Positions 32,726 to 42,886 of a DNA stretch of 64,000 bases are shown here, in pieces (the first letter of the stretch is position 1; the number at the start of each line of letters is the position of its first letter). A model generated the notes under the pieces. That model saw only the letters and a program-made list of their open reading frames with translations. It had not been told where the DNA came from and did no database searches. Position numbers and translations under genes: made by a program. Origin of the DNA: Macrostomum hystrix (lineage: Eukaryota > Platyhelminthes > Macrostomidae); NCBI GenBank assembly GCA_950097015.1, contig CATNEN010000003.1:8168501-8232500 (forward strand), read 5' to 3'.

Positions 32726-35700
32726 ATATCTATCTATTATTTAATTAAAAATACATAAACAGCTACATAAACCTTTACTTACTTTCTTTACCTTTACCTT
32801 TACATAAAATTACATATACCTCTACTTACAAAAACAAGTAGAGGTTGTAGCCTAGTGGTTAGGGCGTCGGACCCACGACTTGAAGGTCGGGGGTTCGATT
32901 CCCGACTCCACTGGAACAATTTGCGTCCTTTAGCAAGACACTTAACTCTGCATTGCTTCAGTTCACCCAGCTGTTAAATGGGTACCAGCATCAGCTGGGA
33001 TAACTGAAGGTGGGTGTGGCGTCCCCCCAGTCCGTGGACTGAACAGCTGTACGCAGCCTTCAGATGCGCCGCGCATTAGCTGCGGCTGTGCTGTCGGCTG
33101 CACATCTGACCCAATTGGGGCAGGTGTAATCAATTATTATTATTTTTATTATTATTATAAACAGCTACTGTCTATTCACTTGTTCACCCAAATAGCATAC
33201 AAGCATGTATTTTTAGGAACTGCGAGAAATTTCACCCACCTTACTCGCTGTGGAGAAATCGAGTTTAACCTGGATAAAGGCATCCTCATGACTAATCACT
33301 ACTGCACATACATTGATGTATACATGCACCAACTAACTAACTGGCCTGCATAGAGGTCAAACTAATCTATAGTTAGTCCTAAAATATGCATATCTACAGC
33401 GGGAGAGGTCATTCAACTACCCACAGCTTTATCTGGTGGATCCTTGCATGGCATTTCACTCTGGATTCTATAAAAAAACAGGATCAATCTAAGTTTGTTA
33501 GCTATATAGGGGATAGCATAGAGAGTAAAATGCGAAATCAACGCTGAAGACTGGCTTGCTTAAAAGACGACAGCAGGCCGCATTGACTGTAGAAATATGT
33601 GAGATAGGGGAGAGACGAGAACTGGGGAGAGATGAGACAGGGAAGAGATGAGACAGGGGAGAGATGAGACAGGGGAGAGATGAGACAGGGGAGAGATGAG
33701 ACAGGGGAGAGATGAGACGGGGAGATGAGACACGGGTGAGATGAGACAGGGGAGAGATGAGACGGGGAAGAGATGAGACAGGGAAGAGATGAGACAGGGG
33801 AGAGATGAGACAGGGGAGAGATGAGACAGGGGAGAGATGAGACAGGGGAGAGATGAGACAGGGGAGAGATGAGACGGGGAGATGAGACAGGGGAGAGATG
33901 AGACAGGGGAGAGATGAGACGGGGAAGAGATGAGACAGGGAAGAGATGAGACAGGGGAGAGATGAGACAGGGGAGAGATGAGACAGGGGAGAGATGAGAC
34001 GGGGAGATGAGACACGGGTGAGATGAGACAGGGAAGAGATGAGACATGGGAGAGATAAGACAGGGGGAGATGAGACACGGGAAAGACGAGACAGGGGAGA
34101 GGTGAGACACGGGAGAGATGAGACAGGGCAAAGATGAAACAGGATACTGTAGTTGTTGGAAGGGGCAACGGGCCGGCTTTGGGAGCTTCGAGGGCCGCAT
34201 CTGGCCATCGAGTTGGGCGGAGTTAGCCAACCCCTACAATATAACTAACTGCACCAGACATGTGATACACTTACTGACTAGCTTAGCTATTTTATATACT
34301 CAAGTTAGTCCTCATGTCGCTGTATTTGGTCAGCAACTTTCAACACTGATGTTTCACAAAGACAGACGCATTTGTGCTGTAAATAAAAAACTAAAATAAG
34401 GCGAATGCTGAAAGTCTTCTATAGTTGGGATATGCACTGCATGGGATTAACGAAAAGTTGGTGTGTGCTGTGACTGACGGACAAACTGTGTCAGCCTTCC
34501 GTAGAAGCAGAATCGCTGGTCGGTGGGTTTAGAATGAAATAAAAACAGCGGGCGAATGCTCGTTGGAGAAGAGCCATGCCTTTGAAACTGCAGTTCCCAG
34601 CCTCTTCAAGCAGCGAAAGCCACAATGCCTAGCAACCAGCATTCGGGCCGCTATCTAGCTTGGCTAGTGGGCTGCGATTCTTGTTGGTGATGAGTAATCG
34701 AATTTGGCGTCCAACTATTGCTGATGCAAGCTGCGCAAATGCACAACATTCAGCTTTAGAAGCGATATTCAACTTTTTGGAATTCATGTTTTAGACTGGG
34801 CTGCATTGTTACCTTGTAACTTGAAGTGCGATCGAAAAGGAAAATTTAATGCGAATTTTATGAAAGACAAGCGAATGGAAATGGCTGTCAGTTTTGGGAA
34901 GTTTAGTGGCTTGGTTAATCGAAGTTTGTACTTTCTGTTCTCTGCAAAATCGATTAATTATCACATTGACAGGTAAATTATCAGTTTGGTAGTAAAATTA
35001 CCCATTAGACAGGTTATGCTATCAGATTTACACTTCTTTTTGACTTTTCAAATTGAATAACTAAATATTTAGAAAGGTGAATTATAGGACTGGTTAAAGC
35101 ACCTGTTCAAGACTGGTTAAAGCACCTGTTCAAGACTGGTTAAAGCACATGTTCAAGACTGGTTAAACCACCTTTTCAAGACTGGTTAAACCACCTGTTC
35201 AAGACTGGTTAAAGCACATGTTCAAGACTGGTTAAAGCACCTGCTCAAGACTGGTTAAAGCACATGTTCAAGACTGGTTAAAGCACCTGTTCAAGACTGG
35301 TTAAAGCACCTGCTCAAGACTGGTTAAAGCACATGTTCAAGACTGGTTAAAGCACCTGTTCTAGACTGGTTTAAAATTACTTAGAACTTCACCAACGCTC
35401 ACCCAAATGTCTCACCTCTGTGCGTCTCGGATCTTCTAATCAAGTAGGTGCCGCGACAATTTCCTTCTGCTAGAAGCATTCTCTCGGCCTCCTTTCTGGC
35501 CAATAATCCGGCGAACCAGCTGCAAACAGGGCAGGTGGGGTGGGGTTGGAGTCGACATGACAATTGACTGAGCCATTTGAAGAGACAGGAAATCCCACTG
35601 ATAGTTGGCTATCTGTAGATGGACAGCTGAGGGGCACATTAGCAACACGAAATCGACCCGATTGATTAATAGCCTACTCGGTTCTAGTACTTTTATTGAT

Positions 35701-37464
35701 TGAGCTGTAACTTGAAGACGGGCGTACAGAACGCTTCTTAACTGCTTTCGCACAGTTTACAGACATTTTACAGACATTTCACAGACATTTTACAGACAGT
35801 TTGTAGACAGCATGAGGTCAGTTTAGCAGAAATTTTACTGTAAATAAGACAGCAATTTAAATAGCATACGCAGACAGTTTACAGACATTCTGACAGAAAA
35901 ACAGACAGTTTACAGACATTCTGACAGAAAAACAGACAGTTTACAGACATTCTGACAGAGAAACAGACAGTTTACAGACATTCTGACAGAAAAACAGACA
36001 GTTTACAGACATTCTGACAGAGAAACAGACAGTTTACAGACATTCTGACAGAGAAACAGAAAGCTTACAGACATTCTGACAGAAAAAACTGACATCTTAC
36101 AGACACTTACTGACAGCAATACAGACAGCTTACAAACATTCTGAGAGAAAAAAGACAGCTTACAGACATGCTGACAGTACGTTTAACAGCCTTAAGACGG
36201 CTTACAGAAAGTTAACATAAACTGACAAACCTTTTTTCCCGTACATTCAGTATTTGTTCATGCGGATTACAGAACAGGGGGGCAATCTAATAGCTAAAGC
36301 AACAATAAAAAGCATAGCAGAGTCTGTCCTGTTGCTGCTATATAAAAAACTCACATCTGAGCGTCCAGAGAATGTTGAACAGCCACAAGAGCCACCGGGG
36401 CGTATCCGCAAAGCTTGGTGGACAGGTGTTCCACAAACCACCAGTCTGTGTCACTGCAGAGAGGGAAAATACGAAATACGAAAGGATTAAAAAAACACTT
36501 TCTCATCCCAACTGTTGACTGGTCGACTCCGATCGACACAGCGATAACAGAGGTCAAGTGGTTTGGAATCAGTGAACAATAGGTCCAGTCTAACTGATGA
36601 TTCGGATGATAAATCAAGACTCTAGAGAGTTTTGAGTGGAAATAATCCTATATACTAATCCATAGATCAGATTTTCTCCGTAATTCTTGAAATGTTTGCT
36701 TGGTTACCTAATAGGGTTATAATAACTCAACCCCCACCAATTTTAGAACAACGAAATCGTCTTGCAGATCCCCACAGGAATGTCATCTAAGGGATTACTA
36801 ATTGTGGGTAACTGTGCACTCACACAGGATCCATCAGCTGCAGCAGGTCTCCTGACCGGAAGCTGACTTCACCCTCGGTGCGGGCCGAATACTCGAAGAT
36901 GCAAACCAGACTGGTGCCCGCCGGTGGAGCTGCCAGCTGCTGCAACTGCAACTGCAGCTGCGACTGTCGTATCGACAACAACTGGCCGCCTTCCTCTGCG
37001 GCTGCGATGGAGGTGGCTACTGATGATCGACGCCTCGGTTCCGGTGTTGGCACTAGCGAACTGCTGTGCTGCTGCTGCTGCTGCCGACTAAATGGTCTCT
37101 GCAGTGGACTTCCAGTTCGACTGTACTGCTGCTGCTGCTGCTGGAAGCAGCGGGTAGGAGTGCCAGTTCTGGAGCCCGGGCCTCCGCTGATGCGTGACAG
37201 CGGCCGGTGAAGCTGCTGCTGCTGATGCTGCTGCTGCAGCAGATAAATACCTTGCGGAGTTGGTGTGAGTGGCGGCTTCTTTGCTGACGCAGCTTCAACT
37301 TCAGCCATCGCTTCTGCTTCATCAGCAATCACAATAGGATCTTCAGCTTCTATGGCCCGATCTTGATTCTTTGCTTTTTCCTGCTGAATGTCAAGTTGAT
37401 GTTGCTGCTGCTGCTGTTTAGCAATGAGTAGTTGATCCCTCTGTCTAGTGACACAACCCCCCAT
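21550..37464 (-). CDS. Src-family non-receptor tyrosine kinase (SH3-SH2-kinase)
   Basis: Membrane-linked signalling kinase that phosphorylates tyrosine. Exons, 5' to 3' on the - strand: 37464-36824, 36453-36355, 35519-35416, 22757-21550; 683 residues. The N-terminus MGGCV fits myristoylation at Gly2 and palmitoylation at Cys4. Residues 10-184 form a long unique region rich in Gln runs. The SH3 domain is about 186-245, with [10 protein letters not shown] at 215-224. The SH2 starts at Trp248; its phosphotyrosine-binding Arg is 275 (YLIRRSE). A serine-rich insertion (about 295-312) lengthens the SH2 CD loop. In the kinase domain the glycine loop LGSGQFGEV is 396-404, then Lys418, Glu433, gatekeeper Thr462, HRDLAARN 514-521, DFG 534-536 and activation-loop Tyr549. 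Tyr660 in EPSYR fits the inhibitory tail site; 23 residues follow it, more than in Src. A donor-like CAGGTACGA after PAPQ allows a further exon. Assignment to Src versus FRK type is open. Confidence 0.92.
22801..23130 (+). mobile_element. SINE-B copy in kinase intron 3
   Basis: Head with GAGTGGCTCATGCATTTGCC and B box GAGCTCGATTCCG, body GGGCGCAGCCGCGGAGAGAA, GCATAGGGAGAGTGTACACT and GGAGTCAGCGAAATGGACAG, tail ending TGTCCACAGCC. It lies about 40 bp upstream of the acceptor of the last kinase exon, in antisense orientation to the kinase gene. Confidence 0.9.
23131..24490. other. Kinase intron 3, part without recognised features
   Basis: No exon, SINE or tandem repeat was recognised. At 24442-24460 there is a partial copy (CATTGAACAACGCTGAGCA) of the arm sequence of the hairpin chain that starts at 24498, and CATAGACATAG near 24393 pairs with CTATGTCTATG near 24488. 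Confidence 0.45.
24498..24890. repeat. Chain of nested inverted repeats (hairpin cluster)
   Basis: At least four stem-loops within 400 bp. (1) Arms GAATTCCCACA/TGTGGGAATTC at 24498-24525 with a 6-base loop. (2) A perfect 26-bp stem, 24562-24587 with 24666-24691, whose loop holds (3) a 9-bp stem GTTTTAATG/CATTAAAAC at 24607-24629. (4) Arms 24695-24719 and 24771-24795, with mismatches, around a GC-rich loop of GCGCTGCGCGC phrases. (5) Arms 24809-24825 and 24872-24889 (AAAAGCGTGCATTAA and its complement). It lies in kinase intron 3. The form suggests a foldback or MITE-like element; no protein is encoded. Confidence 0.85.
24891..26650. other. Kinase intron 3, unannotated stretch
   Basis: No conserved exon or repeat was recognised. 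Several short open frames exist on both strands without domain similarity that I can see. Confidence 0.4.
26661..26957 (-). mobile_element. SINE-A copy in kinase intron 3
   Basis: Reverse-oriented, nearly full length. It shows GATTACAACTGCCCCAATCG, CAGTCCATGGACTGGGGGGA and the head GGGAATCGAACCCCTGATCG. Its orientation is sense relative to the kinase transcript. Confidence 0.9.
26958..28024. other. Kinase intron 3, unannotated stretch
   Basis: No conserved exon was recognised. A short purine-rich AGAGAGAGAG tract lies near 27412. Confidence 0.4.
28025..28410 (+). mobile_element. 3' fragment of a LINE-type element
   Basis: The conceptual product shows the zinc-knuckle-like tail often found at the C-terminus of non-LTR retrotransposon proteins: [14 protein letters not shown], then about 10 residues, then ETHILFRC and [11 protein letters not shown]. 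The preceding part (28025-28240) is in another frame, so there is a frameshift near 28240. Only the C-terminal end of the polyprotein is left; no polymerase domain is adjacent. The fragment is dead and lies antisense in kinase intron 3. Confidence 0.6.
28411..30390. other. Kinase intron 3, unannotated stretch
   Basis: AT-rich with a short CA repeat near 29900. The open frame at 29487-29726 encodes about 80 residues with fairly coding-like composition but no family I recognise. It may be a further transposon remnant. Confidence 0.35.
30395..31050. repeat. 19-bp minisatellite in kinase intron 3
   Basis: About 34 copies of the 19-bp unit GTAGTTGTAGAGGAGACAG and variants. A longer block that includes TTTGTTTAGGAGATATAGGC and CGATAAGACATTCAGG occurs at about 30468-30545 and again at 30641-30716, so part of the array was duplicated as a higher-order unit of about 173 bp. 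Confidence 0.95.
31081..31888 (+). mobile_element. LINE reverse transcriptase fragment
   Basis: Encodes the middle of a non-LTR reverse transcriptase: [18 protein letters not shown], then [31 protein letters not shown] and [15 protein letters not shown], then the thumb region ending [20 protein letters not shown]. This order and the GSQGG and ADD motifs fit the Jockey/I/R1-like group. The catalytic box reads HADD where YADD is usual. The endonuclease, the first RT motifs and the C-terminus are missing, so it is a truncated dead copy. The open frame runs 31186-31887, and similar coding extends upstream to 31081. It starts about 30 bp after the 19-bp array. Confidence 0.82.
31889..32545. other. 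Kinase intron 3, unannotated stretch
   Basis: No family was recognised. The part directly after the LINE fragment may be LINE-derived. C- and T-rich tracts near 32360-32400 are low complexity. Confidence 0.35.
32549..32738. repeat. TATC/GATA tetranucleotide microsatellite
   Basis: About 47 copies of CTAT, with a few CGAT and TATA interruptions in the middle. It encodes nothing. The interruptions form a small pattern around 32638-32690. Confidence 0.97.
32843..33145 (+). mobile_element. SINE-A copy, full length
   Basis: Nearly identical to the copy at 20020-20321, with single-base differences such as TAGGGCG for TAAGGCG and GTCCTTTAGC for GTCATTTAGC. Both polymerase III boxes are intact. It lies in kinase intron 3, antisense to the kinase. 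Confidence 0.93.
33146..33595. other. Kinase intron 3, unannotated stretch
   Basis: No exon or repeat was recognised. Confidence 0.4.
33596..34135. repeat. 16-bp minisatellite in kinase intron 3
   Basis: About 33 copies of GAGATGAGACAGGGGA, with 13-bp and 15-bp variants (GACGGGGAGAT, GACACGGGTGAG). In the kinase transcript it reads as a long pyrimidine-rich tract. The three open frames of about 200 codons on the - strand ([13 protein letters not shown]-type) are artefacts of the repeat. Confidence 0.96.
34136..35084. other. Kinase intron 3, unannotated stretch
   Basis: No exon was recognised. Near 34970-35030 the phrases GACAGGTAAATTATCAG and GACAGGTTATGCTATCAG form a short, diverged tandem pair. 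Confidence 0.4.
35085..35375. repeat. 23-bp minisatellite next to kinase exon 3
   Basis: About 12 copies with core AGACTGGTTAAAGCACCTGT, the main variants being ACATG, CCACC and CTGCTC. It ends about 40 bp from the donor of kinase exon 3. In transcript sense each unit contains ACAGGTGCTTTAACCAG, which holds both a CAG/GTG and a TTTAACCAG string. Confidence 0.95.
35755..36200. repeat. 33-bp minisatellite in kinase intron 2
   Basis: Six or seven clean copies (about 35870-36090) of a 33-bp unit containing CAGACAGTTTACAGACATTC and TGACAGA, flanked by diverged copies. It occupies much of the 835-bp intron between kinase exons 2 and 3. In transcript sense each unit reads CTGTTTCTCTGTCAG, a good match to a 3' splice site. 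Confidence 0.93.
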
Positions 37465-39100
37465 TAGTACAGAGGTTATCTGTAGACACTGGGAGCAGCT
37501 AGAAAAAACTTAACCTATAGCAAATTGTTGTAAGGCTATGAAAACACTAAATTCAATATCTATATACGCATATGTAACCAGAGGTTGAAGCTTGACTGTA
37601 CACTTCTGTCTGGGGAAGAATAGGGATTTGTCCACTCCCAGCTGGACTAGAGACCGCTGTCCAATGGGGATAGGCTGGGGGAACACAAGTTATTTATTCG
37701 CCCCATTCTAGATGTTAAAACTTCATGCGATGAGAAAATGTATCAGAGAATGCCTTCTGCATCGCATAAATTACTTCTATAGCGATGTAATTAATGCAAT
37801 TAATGCCATACAAGGTACTTGGCTATTTAAGCAATTCTCAACTATACTACTGTCAGTCTGACCTCAAACTAGAATTAGGACTTAAATTAGCTGCATGGGA
37901 TTTTCTCCCATTTTCTCCCTTCTATTTAACTATTCAGCGTGCGTGCGTAGCCCTTATAGTATTTGTTTCTTTCTTTCCATTTGCTTTTTTGCATATACTA
38001 GAAGTTTTAGACTGGACTAATTAGTCAGGAACTGTGTGGGAGACATTCTTGCAGTGGCCAGCAGCAGAAAGTATCCCTTTTCAGGACCAGAGGAAAGCGA
38101 TGAGGAAGTACATTTCACTTCCTGCAGCAGCAGCAGCAGCAGCAGCAACAGTGTCGGCTGGGTCCAGCCACACTTACTTATATAAGAACGACAAAGAACA
38201 GCTTCTAAACATGCTCTTATCTAACAGCAATAGGCCTCCTTTAATTTCACGTTCGATTTTTGCACAATGCCCCAACTTCATGCGGAGGCGGAGATCACGA
38301 AGAACTGCATGCTTAATACTGTATTCCTACAGATAACTGGGATACAGCTGTCTGACTGGCTGATTAGCCATGTACCTGAAATTTCAAGAATGCCCACTAA
38401 CAGTACTATTATAGAGGTATTCACACACCCACACGCAGAGAAATGTAAAGTCCAGTGTATCTACTGCCAAATTTGGTAGTTTTATTTTATTGTGGCGCCA
38501 TCATACAACAAAGCATAATTTTGCAAAAAGGAACGCAAAAGGAAAATTCTGCATATAGCTCATTGCTGGAATACAAAAGCATCACTAATTAGGCACAGCA
38601 AAAGTGCTTTAGGCTTCATCGTATTGACACGCCTATCGTAAACTAAAGAAATGCTTCTGTTATCTTGTACTTTCTAAACACTTACTCGACTAAAGATATT
38701 CAGGATGGGGGAACAAGAATTTCAAGAATTTCTAATGATAAATCCCTTTACAAAATACTTTAGTAAATACTCCACTTGTTTCATGTGAACGATAGAAAAA
38801 AACTATTTTCAGACAAGAAATTTTGTCTGCCTGTCTACATCTATAGGATCATCCTTTTCTAATTCTCAATCCCACTTTCTGGCTGCCTCTCGCTATCTCT
38901 TCCCTCTTGCCGTCTTATGATTTGTCCGCCTCACACCCGCTAGCCGTATTCTCTAACCCTCCGTCAACCACCCCACGCCTTTTATATTAGTACACTCCAG
39001 TAAGGTCCCTTGGGCCATAGCGATAGCTGCTTACGGGGGCTCACGAAACAAAAAAGATTTATAATTCTTGTTTTTACTTTCCGAAGCATAATTATATATA
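37465..39100. other. Region upstream of the kinase gene
   Basis: No gene was recognised. A run of about seven CAG triplets occurs at 38121-38147, outside any supported coding exon. The region must include the kinase promoter, but no core motif stood out. Confidence 0.4.
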
Positions 39101-39330
39101 CCAAGGCAGTGTACACTTTCACTGTGCCTTGTTGGAGGCAAGGACTACTAGTAGATAGTTAAGTAGTCCGTGGTTGGAGGTTGGCCCACAAGGGCCCGAA
39201 TGCATGACAAGTCTCCAAGACTTTTCTCCACTGCTAAGCCATAAATGAAGGTGGCCTCGCCGCGCTATCGAGCTCAAGGAAATTAATGCGAAAGGCAAAC
39301 TTGTTAACCGCTCTGCCACTTAGCCCCTGT
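39101..39330 (-). mobile_element. SINE-B copy, partly rearranged
   Basis: Reverse orientation. It has GGCAGTGTACACTTTCACTG, GGTTGGCCCACAAGGGC and a head with GCTATCGAGCTCAAGG and AACCGCTCTGCCACT. About 45 bp of unrelated sequence is inserted near 39135-39180, and the 3' tail is missing. Confidence 0.82.
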
Positions 39331-39727
39331 CAGATAAGACGCGTGTCAAAGGACTATTCTCACTACTACGAGTAGTAGTTTTATTTTTTTGTTTTTATTT
39401 CTTGCTGCACAGTTTTATGTTGTCTTGACCTATACTGTGTCCTAAAATACACTTGCACCGTAAAAGCATATTGGACATATGCTACATAAAGTAGTCTTGT
39501 GCAAGGTATAACATGAGATTAAATTACAGTTCTCCTACCTTCTGATAATGCGTACTTTTCAGAATATATTTCAGATCGTTCAGAATTGGATCACATTTCT
39601 GCTGAGTATTGATGCAATCTGACTGTAGCTTCAGTGTTCAGCTGAACAAGTGGCTGCAGCCGAGATGCATTTGGTGTAGCTCATTTCAATATGGCTTATC
39701 TCTCTGGTGTTGATTAAATCAGCCTTT

Positions 39728-40006
39728 CTATCTATTTGGGCGCCAAGCTCCAGTGCCGAAGTACAGCTTGTACTTCACTCCGCACAGGTCGTCTCCGTAG
39801 CCAGTGGGACACAGCTGGCCAGCTTCGAGTCCCGGCTGCTGCTTCACAAACACCTGGCCTCTCCTGGAGCAGCTGCAGTCCCTCACCGACTTGCTGCACT
39901 TGTCGAACACGAACAGCTGACCGTCAACAACACGACCGTCAGTGAGCTTCACAAAACGCATTTTGAGAATCGGCGGGTCAAGCAACCGCAAATTCATGGA
40001 GCTCAA
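39728..40006 (-). CDS. Unrecognised cysteine-rich terminal exon (candidate)
   Basis: An open frame of 92 codons ending in a stop at 39728. From about residue 17 the codons are rich in G or C at the third position, unlike the AT-rich surroundings. The product contains KLTDGRVVDGQLFVFDKC, then CSCSRRGQVFVKQQ, then GYGDDLCGVKYKLYFGTG, with six cysteines. I do not recognise the family. It could be the last exon of a secreted or domain-type protein, with a CTGCTTTGAG acceptor-like site near 40010, or a relic exon. No matching upstream exon was found between here and PGAM5. Confidence 0.4.
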   Translation of the reverse strand: MSSMNLRLLDPPILKMRFVKLTDGRVVDGQLFVFDKCSKSVRDCSCSRRGQVFVKQQPGLEAGQLCPTGYGDDLCGVKYKLYFGTGAWRPNR

Positions 40007-40009
40007 AGC

Positions 40010-41355
40010 AGAAGTTTATGCTACAATGGTGCTAATTTCATTGATATCATATTAATAGTCTCTTCCGTCCTAACTTGTTACTTCTTGAAATCTCGACCGC
40101 TATTTGGTGCAGTGACGCAGATAGGCAAATAACTGATGACTGATAAGACTATCGGTTGACGCGGTCAGACAAGATAAGAGGAGGTGGGGTAAGAAAAGAC
40201 AGAGGGTAAGAAAATATGGCTGCAGGGGTGAGAGATCGACCAATCAGAAGTCGGGACAGAGAAGAGAGATAATAATTAGGGCAAGAGAGCCAGAAGAGCT
40301 TATTTGTTAACCGTAAAAACACAATAAGGTATTTCGAATGTCCAATTTTTTCTGATCTTTTCAAATATTCAACCAATAATGTTAAAAATCCAGAACATGT
40401 ACTAAAATGTTCCGCTCTATCCAATGAGACAACTTTCAGAATTACACATCGGCATCGTCGATGTTATCTGTAGGGTGGACTGTCACATGAAAATCGGTAA
40501 ATTGGTTTGAAAGCTATACGTGAAGTAGGCAGTAGGTATTTGAAATACCGATTGGGGTTCGAATTTCAAAAATCACAAACAGCTGACGCACAATAAAGTA
40601 AATAAACTAAACAGTTAATTTTTAATTACTAAGATTAAGTAGCATAATAACTTAGTCTATTTCTGCAATTGTGATTATAAAAGAAAACTACTTAAAGTAG
40701 CTAGTTATCCGACAATAACAATCTATTTACTTAGCAATGAGTATGGAAGCATACTCACACAATGTTTAAATACCGCACAGAAACTGTTGAGCCTAAACTA
40801 ATATGGTGCACAGCTGTGAGATTCTACTGAAGTTCGCAGTCCTAATAAAGGGTACATTAAAAAAGACCACGCTAACTACGATTGAATCTGAATAAAAAAA
40901 CACAACAAAATCATTGACAAGCAACAAGCAGAACTTGCGAGCAATATGAAATAAAAAAATAACAAACAAAATAAGAGTCAATTGTAAATGAGCAAAACAG
41001 GATGAAACTAATATGAATGCGACTGTGCAAATACTAGACTAATTAGATTAGTTTGCAAAACACAACAGAATATTTGAGGCACGTAATGCTTTGATTTAGC
41101 TAAATGAAGATGGCATAAGAAGGCCAGTGTCTTGTCACATAATAGAATTCTATTCAGCTCGCCTAGGCTAATGTTCAAAGCTTTTGTGCAAAAAAGTTAA
41201 TCAGTTAATCAGTTAATAAAAAACGTTACTAAACAATTCATAAACTTTGTTTGGTAGTTCGCGTTGCAACTTCCATAAAATAGTTTACCAAAATACAGTG
41301 ATGACTGTCTGGATGACAGAAATTATTAAGCTCTGGACAAAATCTTATTGGGAAA
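40010..41355. other. AT-rich intergenic DNA
   Basis: No gene or repeat was recognised. Confidence 0.5.
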
Positions 41356-41359
41356 TCAC

Positions 41360-41985
41360 GGGATTATCCTCTAAAGAACATAGGGAATAATCCAGTCAGG
41401 AACTGAGGGATAATCCTGTCAGGAACTGAGGGGATAATCCTGTCAGGAACTGAGTGGAAAATCCTGTCAGGAACTGAGTGGAAAATCCTGTCAGGAACTG
41501 AGGGGAAAATCCTGTCAGGAACTGAGGGGATAATCCTGTCAGAAACTGAGGGGATAATCATGTCAGGAACTGAGTGGAAAATCCTGTCAGGAACTGAGTG
41601 GAAAATCCTGTCAGGAACTGAGGGGAAAATCCTGTCAGGAACTGAGGGGAAAATCCTGTCAGGAACTGAGGGGAAAATCCTGTCAGGAACTGAGGGGAAA
41701 ATCCTGTCAGGAACTGAGGGGATAATCCTGTCAGGAACTGAGGGGAAAATTCTGTCAGGAACTGAGGGGAAAATCCTGTCAGGAACTGAGGGGATAATCC
41801 TGTCAGGAACTGAGGGGAAAATTCTGTCAGGAACTGAGGGGAAAATCCTGTCAGGAACTGAGGGGATAATACTGTCAGGAACTGAGGGATAATACTGTCA
41901 GGAACTGAGGGGATAATCCTGTTAGGAACTCAGGGGAAATTCCTGTTAGGAACTGAGAGAATAATCCACTTGGGAACTGAGGGGA
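41360..41985. repeat. 24-bp minisatellite downstream of PGAM5
   Basis: About 26 copies of a 24-bp unit with core AACTGAGGGGATAATCCTGT. Variants alternate GGGGATAATC, GGGGAAAATC and GTGGAAAATC, which gives a local pattern of variants. Because 24 is a multiple of 3, both strands show open frames with 8-residue repeats (SGTEGKIL on +, SVPDRIIP on -). These are not genes. Confidence 0.96.
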
Positions 41986-41989
41986 TAAT

Positions 41990-42374
41990 CCGGGCAAAGG
42001 AACGTGAGTACGCGAATAGGCGATATCATGATAAAGCAGTGCATTAAAGTGCATGTTAAAAACAGATATCAGCTGACGTAGGAGATAAAAACGACCCAGA
42101 ATTAAAAAACGCAAAAATAGAGACTAAAAATTACTTTATCAGAAAAAAAACGGAAAAATTGAACGACAAAATTAAAGGCGTGGGTCAACAATTTTTGAGG
42201 TTGAGGTGGTTAAGCCAGAATTTCTTTGCTCAAATAGGAGTTACTGCAGCTATACAATTAAAAATTTACAATTTAAAACGAAAATATTAATTAAAGAAAG
42301 CAGAACTATAATGAAACAATATTTAGGAAAAATATATTAAAACGAAGTATATTGGTTGTTTTAGCTAATTACCG
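41990..42374. other. AT-rich intergenic DNA
   Basis: No gene or repeat was recognised between the two arrays. Confidence 0.45.
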
Positions 42375-42781
42375 ATTAGGGAATAGATTAGCAATCCATT
42401 CTTATTATCGATAACAGGGAATAGATTAGCAATCCATTCTAATTATCGATAACAGGGAATAGATTAGCAATCCATTCTAATTATCGATAACAGGGAATAG
42501 ATTAGCAATCCATTCTTATTATCGATAACAGGGAATAGATTAGCAATCCATTCTTATTATCGATAACAGGGAATAGATTAGCAATCCATTCTAATTATCG
42601 ATAACAGGGAATAGATTAGCAATCCATTCTTGTTATCGATAACAGGGAATAGATTAGCAATCCATTCTAATTATCGATAACAGGGAATAGATTAGCAATC
42701 CATTCTTATTATCGATAACAGGGAATAGATTAGCAATCCATTCTTATTATCGATAACAGGGAATAGATTAGCAATCCAATC
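42375..42781. repeat. 38-bp minisatellite, one TATCGATA per unit
   Basis: About 10.5 very similar copies of a 38-bp unit that includes GAATAGATTAGCAATCCATT and ATTATCGATAACAGG. The only common variation is CTTATT, CTAATT or CTTGTT before ATCGATA. The array ends about 105 bp past the PGAM5 stop codon, so it is either in the 3' untranslated region or just beyond it. Each unit holds the palindrome TTATCGATAA. Confidence 0.96.
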
Positions 42782-42886
42782 TGTTCCTACATTCTGAAAA
42801 CTGAGCCCCATTTAAGAAGATTCATAGAATTTACAAAAGACAGACAATTATGAACTAGTTTTTCCCAGTCAGTCTCAAAGCGGAGG

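Noticed and set aside
33498-34230. Three Ser/Leu/Pro-rich frames of 202-236 codons on the - strand
   Set aside because: They arise from the 16-bp satellite and lie in a kinase intron.
42375-42781. Homing endonuclease I-SceI-type sites (GATAACAGGG in each unit)
   Set aside because: Only about ten core bases match, which is expected by chance given a repeated unit.
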